A DNA stretch of 64,000 nucleotides from Owenia fusiformis (taxonomy: Eukaryota > Annelida > Polychaeta > Sabellida > Oweniidae): positions 14,879,181 to 14,943,180 of the forward strand of contig CAIIXF020000010.1 of NCBI GenBank assembly GCA_903813345.2, given 5' to 3'. The notes below the pieces were generated by a model. It worked only from the letters and a program-made list of their open reading frames with translations. It was not told where the DNA came from and made no database searches. Shown here piece by piece: positions 11,201-23,200 of this stretch; the first letter of the stretch is position 1, and each line of letters starts with the position of its first letter. The position numbers were made by a program, and so were the translations under genes.

Positions 11201-14200
11201 TTAAGATGCTGAAATAATGTTGTAAACCCAATATTTAATCTGCAACTTCCTCTCTCCTCCTGTCATTTCCCGATGGAAGGTGAACACCATTCTGAAAGAA
11301 TATGAGGAATGACTCAACAAGAGCAAATAATTGGTTGTTCTGAATACTCTCAAACGTTATCCATATTTAGACAAGTTTTTTACTGAATCTACTTATTTTT
11401 CGACATATTTTGGAAACCTCAAACAATACTTTCAATAATAGATGATGTGGTATGTAGGTGTATAAATAGATGGCAGTAGTAGTTTTGGTTGAGCTAGAAT
11501 GCCATTACTTTCAATGCTTTTGTAGTAAAGTCTTCAGTGACTAGGAAAGTGAGACCATCTACCAAAATGGACAAATATCATTTGCTTCCATAGTATTGAA
11601 TTATTCTGGCTCATTTGTAATTAGCTTCTGATCATTTGTCAGGTGTCATATTTCTTTGCCCCATTTCATCTTGCCACAGTTTGCTTTATTATAAGTGTAT
11701 ATAAATGAGTTTATAAATCAAGCCTGCTTATAGAATAGCTAGATTTTGATATATACCTAGCCTGATAGAGTTGCACTGGATCACCAGCAGCATCCTTTGA
11801 TAATATAGTGCCAATTCCATATGCACTTATTATATTACACGATCTGCATTCTGTGATGTCCTCAAAGTCAACTTCGAGATATATATCAGAATCACCTTGC
11901 TTGAAGAGCTCTATGAGTTCCACAACTTCTATTGAGTAAATAACACATTAAATTAGTCAGTTTGTTCCTTTAAATGTACAAGTACATGCAGACAATGAAA
12001 GGACCTGTATGCTGTAAATCAGAATAACTTTGTTCTCTGGGAGGAATAATTTAGTTTAAAAAGGATCATACCTCTATGGTAAAGCTGCAAAACCAGTTCT
12101 GCCAGTAATAAGAAACTATATAGTAGAACCAATGTACAACTCGTTATTCTCAATGTTTAGGTATAACACAATAAGCACTACCCCTCGGTGCTGTCATTTC
12201 AGAGAATTATTACACATTCACTGGTGATCCGCGCGATAACGCTGGTTACCGAAACGGTTCGTTCGTGAACTAATATATTTCTACTTTGGTTCAGCCTTCG
12301 TAATAGTTTGCAACAACAACTTTTCGATAAATATCACAAGCTTTGAAGTCAAAATAACAAAATGGATGTTTTTGTGCTAAAACAAGATAATAAGAGATTC
12401 TAAAATTGGTTTTCGTACAACTTTAAACTTAAAAAAATAAAGAGAACAAGCAGCGATGACACAGTTTTGTTTTTTATCTTCACCAAAAGTGATATAAAGG
12501 CTCCACATTTTGGTTGACAATCGCCTTGTGTATAGCATAGCATAGCACAGCACAGCATATAGCATTGTGCATAGCATTATGCATGGCATTATGCATAGCA
12601 TTATATTGCATTGCATTTTATTGCAGTGCATTTTATTGCATTATATTGCACTGCATTGCATTGCATCGTATTCCGTATTTACCATTTCAGTTACACTTTT
12701 ATTACATAAAATGTTATTTATAAGATTATAATTTTCAAGCATTGAAAAATGTTTTATACAATATCACTTAAAAATATGAAATGGCCCAAAATAATATATT
12801 TCCAATGGAACCCTTTGCAAGGGTCACATCTGTTTGTGTCAGTCGGTAATATGGATTGTCACCCCTACAACAATACAATACTTAAAAATTGATATGCGTT
12901 CAATAGCACGTAGCTTGAATGATATTGGAAGTCTACTCAAATATGAACTTCGAAAAAGTGATGAATTAGCACTAAGCATGAATTATTTTTTAGTCAATAA
13001 GATAATTTGTTAATTTCATAAGCAATGAAGGGGGGGGGTGAATCTTTCTATTTATTGTAAACAATAAATTACACAGAGCAAATCGACACTTGCTAACTTT
13101 TGTTATATGAGAGAGGGAAGAAATTAATGAATTAAATTGTGAATAGGATGTCAGTTTTGTATCAATATTGCAATGGAATGGAATGCACATATTATAAGAA
13201 TATATATGAGAATAATTACAAGATTTTGATTCATTATCTCAGGTTCAGCTTCACAAATGGCCATGGCACATGCGACAAATCTATGAGCCTGGATATGGAG
13301 CATGACATCCCAAAGATCAACATTTTTCATTCGTCAACGTAACAAAGTGTCTTCGTCAACGTCACATTGGCAATATTCACGAAGATCGTCAACGTTACAA
13401 AAGCGAGGGACTAAATATGTGAATTGCGTCTTTGTTAATACACCAAACATAAAACCGCATGTATATTCTCAAACTAGACTATCTTCCTTAACATTGAGCC
13501 AAATTATTGTATAAGTGGTGTAAAATCGAGAAATAAAGATATCTTTAAGAAAACGAAGCCCGGAAGTTCTTCCATCGTGTTACACTGACGTACGCAAACT
13601 TGAAAATAAATATGTCTCATTAAATATTAGCTGTTGGATGTGGATTTAATTTCAAATTGACCAATAGTCTGCAATGCTCTCGGGTCAGAGGTTAAAACAT
13701 GTAAACATAACAGCAAAATGCCTTCTTCTTGTGTTTACAAATGACCCCACTACTAGGTGAATTTTTTGAGGTAATCCAGGGGACAAAATGGTGAGCCAAT
13801 TTATACAATTTTGGATATAATTTTGGTACCCTTTGCATTCTTTTGACTGCACTTCTTAAAAGAGAGCTTCGTAGTTTAACTTGACTCTGCATGCAGGGTA
13901 TAATTTTGGTGGTAATAACATTTATGTAAAGAGCTTTTGAGTACACCTTAGTAATCAATAGAAGAATTGAAGTAGTTGCTTTGCAGTGACTGAAAAAATG
14001 ATCATTGGATCCGCCAGTGGGTTTCTAGAAAATTAAACACTGTTAAAAATGGAAAAATCATGAAATACAAGGACATAATAGCCCTAAACAAGAATTCAAT
14101 AAGTTACTTCTTTAGTTTGCTAGAAAACTGGGCAGAGGGAAAGGCAAAATAAGAATAAACTGGATTTTCAATCTAATTTATAAAACAGGCCAGAGCTCTC

Positions 14201-17200
14201 ACCAGTTTGTCCAGATGCAGGTGGAGCATCTTGTGGTGCAAAAATTGCATCCTCTGTGAAAAGCACTGCTAGATTTGAACAGTCGAGATCCACTGAACAT
14301 TGTGGCTCCATCAATCCTTCTTTAAATTCTCCCAATAACTCATCCAGTTCATCTCCAACTGAAATATACATTTTGAATATTTAGTTTATTGAAAGGTTTG
14401 ACAGGACTTGGGATGATCTTCTATATTAAGACACCATCAATCCATTCATTTATCATACACGATGACCACTGAATTTAAAGTGGATATTGTTTTTTCCGAT
14501 TTTTTTTACTTCAGTTTGAACTATGTGTACATCTTATACGAATATATCAGTACATCTTATTAGCATTGGACATTTTCTGAGTGCACTGTCATAGTAACAG
14601 GGACAATATTTCTATTAAAGGAGTGGTATCGATATGGTGAACTTTTTGGACATGCATTTCTCTTAAACCAGTAATCAAAACATTCTGAAAATTTTACACA
14701 TCCTCAATTTAATGGCATCTTTTGGATGGTAAGGTTATAATTTGAAATATATATAAATACTTTTTTTCTATATCATTTTAGAAAACACATCAGACACTCC
14801 TTTTGTTATTAGACTCCAGATGAAATCTGGAGTCTATTGTTTTTGCCTGTTTTCTTATTAGACTCCAGATGTCAATCTGGAGTCTATTGTTTTTGCCAGT
14901 ATTCTTCTTATTAGACTCCAGATGTCAATCTGGAGTCTATTGTTTTTGCCAGTATTCTTATTCTTCTTCTTATTAGACTCCAGATTGAAAATCTGGAGTC
15001 TATTGTTTTTGCCTGTATTCTTATTATTAGACTCCAGATGTCAATCTGGAGTCTATTGTTTTTGCCAGTATTCTTCTTCTTCTTCTTCTTCTTATTATTT
15101 TTCTTTAAGAGTTTTTTCAATAACTATAAGGTATCCAGTAAAGACCATTATACAGTTCATTTAGGTTCAGTATCTAGTTGGTGGGAAATTGGGTCAAATT
15201 TTCATCTAGGTCAAAGGTCAAGAACTAGGTCAAATCCAGTACTTTGTCACTTTTTTCGATTTTCTCGGTCGTCCTTCAATATTTTTGATCCGGTTTTTTT
15301 TCATTGTGTTCCTCATAAAAAAGTAGAAAATCTAGGGTCGATTTAGTTTTTTGGTATCTCAAACCGATTTCGAGATATCAGTGTCCGAAAACGAGGTCCA
15401 AAAAAAAGTTCTTCGAATCCAATGTCCAGGATATCAGTTTTATAGGAAATTTTCTCAGGATTCCGAATCTGAAAACAAAATTTCGATCTGACTTCCGGTG
15501 CAGAAGTTATGGCGTTTTGAAAATTCAAAAATCGCTAAATTTGGTGCCCCATGTTAATTCAATGGGAAAAAATATTTTTTTGAAGTGTAAAGTACGAGAT
15601 ATAGACTAAGCACAGCTAAACATAATGGAAGCCCATAAAAGAAAGGGACCTCAAAACCTTCTTTTCATAAAAATTTGGACACCAAAATGCCTAGGTCAAA
15701 ATCTAGGTCAAATTCAAAGTTTTCCCTTATTTTTGCGATTCTGACACTACAGATTAATTATATTCTTAGAAATTTTGTATACATGTAGCCAAGAGTGTGC
15801 TAATAGTGTTAGCCTTTTGCCGTCAGAAAGTATTTTGACCCACTTTTGAGATATGGTGTCCGAAAAGTAGGTCAAAATAAAAAATTCTCCAAAATTAACG
15901 TTTGAGTTATGAATTAAGTATAGAATTTTCTCAGGAATCCGAATCTGCAAATCAAATTTCGATCCGACTTCCGGTTAGGAAGTTATGACATTTTGAAAGC
16001 TCAAAAATCGCTAAATTTGGTGCCCCATGTTATGTCAATGGGAAAAAGGATTTTTTTGAAGTGTAAAATACGAGATATAGACTAAGTACAGCTTAAAATA
16101 ATGAAAGCCTATGCAAGAAGGGGACCTCGAAGGCTACCTAACTTCAAAATTTGGACACCAAAATCCCTAGGTCAAAATCTAGGTCAAATTCATAGTTTTT
16201 CCTTATTTTTGCGATTCTGACACTATATTTAAATGATTTGCTTCAAAATTTTGTATACAGGTAGGAAAGAGTGTGCTAATAGTGTTAGCCTTTTGCCGTC
16301 AGAAAGTATTTCGACCCACTTTTGAGATATGGTGTCCGAAAAGTAGGTCAAAATAAAAAGTTCTCAAAATTTAACATATGAGTTATGAATTAAAGGTAGA
16401 ATTTTCTCAGGAATCCGAGTCTGCAAACCAAATTTCGATCAGACTTCCGGTTCGAAAGTTATGGCGTTTTGAAATTTCGAGAAAAATCGATCTGATGGTA
16501 TCCTGATAGAAAGTCAAGAGTAGAGAAGAAAATATTGAAAAATGCATCCATCCTTCCTTTGTGAAACTATCGTATCCTTCTTATCTACCTTTCCTTCATA
16601 TCCTCTCCTTCCTATCCTTCCTATTCTATTCCTTCTTCATATTCTATTGTATCATTCTTTCCTATTATATCCTATTGTTCCTTCCTATTCTAGCCTATCC
16701 TTCCTTCCTTTTTCATCCATCCATCCATCCATCTTTTTCTGGATGACTCAGCTTATTTTGGATGACTCGGCTTATTCTGGATGACTCGGCTAAAAAAAAG
16801 TCTAGATCTGGAGTCTGAAATTGAACTTCGTTCAATTTCCAAAGTCTAGTTATTATTATTAGACTCCAGATGAAATCTGGAGTCTATTGTTTTCGTCAGT
16901 TTTCTTATTCTTATTATTCTTATTATTATTATTATTCTAACCCAGTTTTCTCAATAACCATAAGGTTTTCAGTAAAGTCAGTCATTTGGTCAATTTAGGT
17001 CCAGCATCTAGTTCCTCGGAAATCGGGTCAAATTTTTATCTAGGTCAAAGGTCAAGAACTAGGTCAAATCCAGTACTTTGTCACTTTTTTCGATTTTCTC
17101 GGTCGTCCTTCAATATTTTCGATCGGGTTTTTTTTCATTGTGTTCCTTATAAAAAAGTAGAATATCTAGGGTCGATTTAGTTTTTTGATATCTCAAACCG

Positions 17201-20200
17201 ATTTCGAGATATCAGTGTCCGAAAACGAGGTCCAAAAAAAAGTTCTCCGAATCAAATGTCCAGGATATTGGTCTTATAGGAAATTTTCTCAGAATTCCGA
17301 ATCTGAAAACGAAATTTGAATCTGATTTCCGGTTCGGAAGTTATGGCGTTTTGAAAACTCAAAAATCGCTAAATTTGGTGCCCATGTTAAGTCAATGGGA
17401 AAAAATATTTTTTTGAAGTGAAAAATACGGAATATAGACTGAGTTCAGCTTCATATAATCAAAGCCTTTAAAAGAAGGGGACCTCAAAAGCCATCTAGCT
17501 TCACAATTTGGACACCGAAATGCCTAGGTCAAAATCTAGGTCAAATTCATAGGTTTTCCTTATTTTTTCGATTCTGACACTACACTTTAATTATATTCTT
17601 CGAAATTGTGTATACATGTAGCCAAGAATATGCTAATAGTGTTAGCTTTTTGCCGTCAGAAAGTATTTTGACCCACTTTTGAGATATGGTGTCCGAAAAG
17701 TAGGTCAAAATAAAAAGTTCTCCAAATTTGACGTTTGAGTTATGAATTAAGTATAGAATTTTCTCAGGAATCCGAATCTGCAAACCAAATTTCGATCCGA
17801 CTTTCAGTTCGGAAGTTATGGCGTGTCCGAAAAGTAGGTCAAAATAAAAAATCTCCAAATTTAACGTATGAGTTATGAATTAGGGGTAGAATTTTCTCAG
17901 GAATCCGAATCTGCAAACTAAATTTCGATCCGACTTCCGGTTCGGAAGTATTAGCGTTTTGAAATTTCGAGAAAAATCGATCTGATGGTATCCTGATAGA
18001 AAGTCAAGAGTAGAGAAGAAAATATTGAAAAATTCATCCATCCTTCCTATCTCATCCTACCCTATCCTTCCTATCCTATCCTATCCTATCCTTTCTTCCT
18101 ATTCTATTCTATCCTATCCTTCTTTCTTATTCTATCCTATCGTTCTTTCCTATTCTATCCTATCCTACCTTCCTATTTTATTTATCCATCTCTTTCTAGA
18201 TGACTCAGCTTATTCTGGATGACTCGGCTTATTCTGGATGACTCGGCTAAAAAAAGTCTAGATCTGGAGTCTGAAATTGAACTTCGTTCAATTTCCAAAA
18301 TCTAGTTATTTTTCTTAGCAAGATATCTCAATAACTAGAAGACTTAGGGTAAATCTGTTTACATGGTCAGTTAGGGTATGTGACCTAGTTTCTGGGAAAT
18401 GAGGTCAATTTTTTTTCTAGGTCAAAGGTCAAAATTTAGGTCAAATCTACAAATTGTCAATTATCTTTGTTATGGTTTATTATTTTTTCTCAATTTTTTT
18501 TTCATCGTGTAGTTAAAAAGGAGCGCTTTTAAGTGAACTAATTCTTTTTATTGTAACTTTTAAGAATTTTGAGAAATTTGACTTTAAAAAAAAGTTGAAT
18601 TTTTTTAATGTTCCAAATCTATTAAAATTGGTATTAATTTAATAGGAAATTGTCTCAAGATTCTGAATCTGAAAACGAAATTGTGATCCGACTCCCGGTT
18701 CAGGAGTTAAGACATTTTGAAATTTTGAAAAAATGATTTGATGATATCCCCATGTCATGTCAATCGGACCAATATTTTTTTATTTCTCATTAATATCAAA
18801 GTTCAAATTAAGCTTTTAATAGTAAATTTTCTCAGGATTCCGAATCTGAAAACAAAATTGAGATCCAAATTCCGGTTTACAAGTTATGGGCTTTTGAAAT
18901 CTCAAAAAAATCCCACCGCTGCCACCAAATTGTAACAATCTCAACCTTTTCATTAATATCAGATCTCAAAATGGTTTTGAGATAAACAATCTAGATCTGG
19001 AGTCTTGAATTGAACTTGTTCAATTTCTCCAATCTAGTTCTTATTCTTATTATTCTTTTTGAGTTTTTTCAATAACTATAAGGTATCCAGTAAATACCAT
19101 AATACAGTTTATTTAGGTTTAGTATCTAGTTGGTGGGAAATTGGGTCAAATTTTTATCTAGGTCAAAGGTCAAGAACTAGGTCAAATCCAGTACTTTGTC
19201 ACTTTTTTCGATTTTCTCGGTCGTCCTTCAATATTTTTGATCTGGTTTTTTTTCATTGTGTTCCTCATAAAAAAGTAGAAAATCTAGGGTCGATTTAGTT
19301 TCTTGGTATCTCAAACCGATTTCGAGATATCAGTGTCCGAAAACGAGGTCCAAAAAAAAGTTCTCCGAATCCAATGTCCAGGATATGAGTCTTATAGGAG
19401 ATTTTCTCAGGATTCCGAATCTGAAAATCAAATTTCGATCTGACTTCCGGTTCAGAAGTTATGGCGTTTTGAAAATTCAAAAATCGCTAAATTTGGTGCC
19501 CCATGTTAATTCAATGGGAAAAAATATTTTTTTGAAGTGTAAAATACAAGATACAGACTAAGCACAGCTAAACATAATGGAAGCCCATAAAAGAAAGGGA
19601 CCTCAAAACCTTCTTTTCATAAAAATTTGGACACCAAAATGCCTAGGTCAAAATCTAGGTCAAATTCAAAGTTTTTCCTTATTTTTGCGATTCTGACACT
19701 ACAGATTAATTATATTCTTCGAAATTTTGTATACATGTAGCCAAGAGTGTGCTAATAGTGTTAGCCTTTTGCCGTCAGAAAGTATTTTGCCCCACTTTTG
19801 AGATATGGTGTCCGAAAAGTAGGTCAAACTAAAAAATTCTCCAAATTTAACGTTTGAGTTATGAATTAAGTATAGAATTTTCTCAGGAATCCGAATCTGC
19901 AAATCAAATTTCGATCCGACTTCTTGTTCGGAAGTTATGACATTTTGAAAGCTCAAAAATCGCTAAATTTGGTGCCCCATGTTATGTCAATGGGAAAAAA
20001 GATTTTTTTGAAGTGTAAAATTCGAGATATAGACTAAGTACAGCTTAAAATAATGAAAGCCTATGAAAGAAGGGGACCTCGAAGGCTACCTAACTTCAAA
20101 ATTTGGACACCAAAATCCCCAGGTCAAAATCTAGGTCAAATTCATAGTTTTTCCTTATTTTTGCGATTCTGACACTATGTTTAAATGATTTGCTTCAAAA

Positions 20201-23200
20201 TTTTGTATACAGGTACGAAAGAGTGTGCTTATAGTGTTAGCCTTTTGCCGTCAGAAAGTATTTCGACCCACTTTTGAGATATGGTGTCCGAAAAGTAGGT
20301 CAAAATAAAAAGTTCTCCAAATTTAACATATGAGTTATGAATTAAGGGTAGAATTTTCTCAGGAATCCGAGTCTGCAAACCAAATTTCGATCCGACTTCC
20401 GATTCGAAAGTTATGGCATTTTGAAATTTCGAGAAAAATCGATCTGATGGTATCCTGATAGAAAGTCAAGAGTAGAGAAGAAAATATTGAAAATTGCATC
20501 CATCCTTCCTTTGTGAAACTATCGTATCCTTCTTATCTACCTTTCCTTCGTATCCTCTCCTTCCTATCCTTCCTATTCTATTCCTTCTTCATATTCTATT
20601 CTATCATTCTTTCTTATTCTATCTTATCGTTCCTTCCTATTCTAGCCTATCCTTCCTTCCTTTTTCATCCATCCATCCATCTTTTCTGGATGACTCAGCT
20701 TATTTTGGATGACTCGGCTTATTCTGGATGACTCGGCTAAAAAAAGTCTAGATCTGGAGTCTGAAATTGAACTTCGTTCAATTTCCAAAGTCTAGTTATT
20801 CTTATTAGACTCCAGATGTAAATCTGGAGTCTATTACTTTTGCCAGTATTCTTCTTCTTCTTCTTCTTTATTATTATTTTTCTCTACACGTTTTCTCAAT
20901 AACTAGAAGACATTGAGTCAAGTCCTGTATATGGTCAATTCAGGTCCAGTATCTAGTTCCTCGGAAATTGGGTCAAATTTTTATCTAGGTCAAAGGTCAA
21001 GAACTAGGTCAAATCTTAAATTTTCAACCTTCTGTCTATTATCTTCGTCGTTATTTATCAAAACAACTTTGTCTTTTTTTCATCATGTAGCTTAGAAACA
21101 GCCCTTTCATAAGTGTGCCATCAGATTTTTGATTACTGTTACCGATTTTGAGATATGGCGTCCGGAAAGTAGGTCAGAACAAAAAGTTCTCCTAATTCAA
21201 CATGTGAGTTATGAAATAAGTGTAGAATGATCTCAGGAATCCGAATCTGCAAATCAAATTTGGATCGGACTTCCGGTTCGGAAGTTATGGCGTTTTGAAA
21301 GCTCAAAAATTGCTAAATTTGGTGCCCATGTTAAGTCAATGGGAAAAAAAGATTTTTTTGAAGTCAAAAATACGAAATATAGACTGAGTTCAGCTAAATA
21401 TAATGAAAGCTTTTAAAAGAATGGGACCTCAAAAGCCATCTAGCTTTAAAATTTGGACAACAAAATGCCTAGGTCAAAATCTAGGTCAAATTCAAACTTT
21501 TTCCTTATTTTTGCGATTCTGACACTACAAATTAATTATATTCTTCGAAATTTTGTATACATGTAGCCAAGAGTGTGCTAATAGTGTTAGCCTTTTGCCG
21601 TCAGAAAGTATTTTGCCCCAGTTTTGAGATATGGTGTCCGAAAAGTAGGTCAAAATAAAAGGTTCTCCAAATTTAATGTTTGAGTTATGAATTAAGAATA
21701 GAATTTTCTCAGAAATCCGAATCTGCAAACCAAATTTCGATCCGACTTCCGGTTCCGAAGTTATGGCGTGTCCAAAAAGTAGGTCAAAATAAAAATTCGC
21801 CAAATTTAACGTATGATTTATGAATAAGGGGTAGAATTTTGTCAGGAATCCAAATCTTTAAATCAAATTTAGATCCGACTTCCGGTTCGGAAGTTATGGC
21901 GTTTTGAAATTTCGGAAAATCGATCTGATGGTATCCTGATAGAAAGTCAAGAGTAGAGAAGAAAATATTGAAAAATTCATCCATCCTTCCTATCTGATCC
22001 TATCCTATCCTTCCTATCTATCCTTCCTTTGTATCCTTTCCTTCCTATCCTTTCCTATCATATCCTTTCTTCCTATTCTGTTCTATCCTATCCTTCTTTC
22101 TCATTCTATCCTATCGTTCCTTCCCATTCTATCCTATCCTACCTTCCTATTTTAAACATCCATCTTATTCTGGATGACTCAGCTTATTCTAGATGACTCG
22201 GCTTATTTTAGATGACTGGGCTTAAAAAAAAGTCTAGATCTGGAGTCTGAAATTGAACTTCGTTCAATTTCCAAAGTCTAGTTCTTATTATTCTTTAGGA
22301 GTTTTTTCAATAACTATGAGGTATCCAGTAAGGACCATAATACAGTTTATTTAGGTTCAGTATCTAGTTGGTGGGAAATTGGGTCAATTTTTTATCTAGG
22401 TCAAAGGTCAAGAACTAGGTCAAATCCAGTACTTTGTCACTTTTTTCGATTTTCTCGGTCGTCCTTCAATATTTTGGATCCGGGTTTTTTTCATTGTGTT
22501 CCTCATAAAAAAGTAGAAAATCTAGGGTCGATTTAGTTTTTTGGTATCTCAAACCGATTTCGAGATATCAGTGTCCGAAAACGAGGTCCAAAAAAAAGTT
22601 CTCCGAATCCAATGTCCAGGATATCAGTCTTATAGGAAATTTTCTCAGGATACCGAATCTGAAAACCAAATTTCGATCTGACTTCCGGTTCAGAAGTTAT
22701 GGCGTTTTGAAAATTCAAAAATCGCTAAATTTGGTGCTCCATGTTAATTCAATGGGAAAAAATATTTTTTTGAAGTGTAAAATACGAGATATAGACTAAG
22801 CACAGCTAAACATAATGGAAGCCCATAGAAGAAAGGGACCTCAAAACCTTCTTTTCATAAAAATTTGGACACCAAAATGCCTAGGTCAAAATCTAGGTCA
22901 AATTCAAAGTTTTTCCTTATTTTTGCGATTCTGACACTACAGATTAATTATATTCTTCTAAATTTTGTATACATGTAGCCAAGAGTGTGTTAATAGTGTT
23001 AGCCTTTTGCCGTCAGAAAGTATTTTGACCCACTTTTGAGATATGGTGTCCGAAAAGTAGGTCAAAATAAAAAATTCTCCAAATTTAACGTTTGAGTTAT
23101 GAATTAAGTATAGAATTTTCTCAGGAATCCGAATCTGCAAACCAAATTTCGATCCGACTTCCGGTTCGGAAGTAATGACATTTTGAAAGCTCAAAAATCG

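Noticed and set aside
14911-15346. Frames rich in Lys or Phe/Ser/Leu over TTCTTCTTC stretches
   Set aside because: Low-complexity translation of simple repeats at the unit heads.
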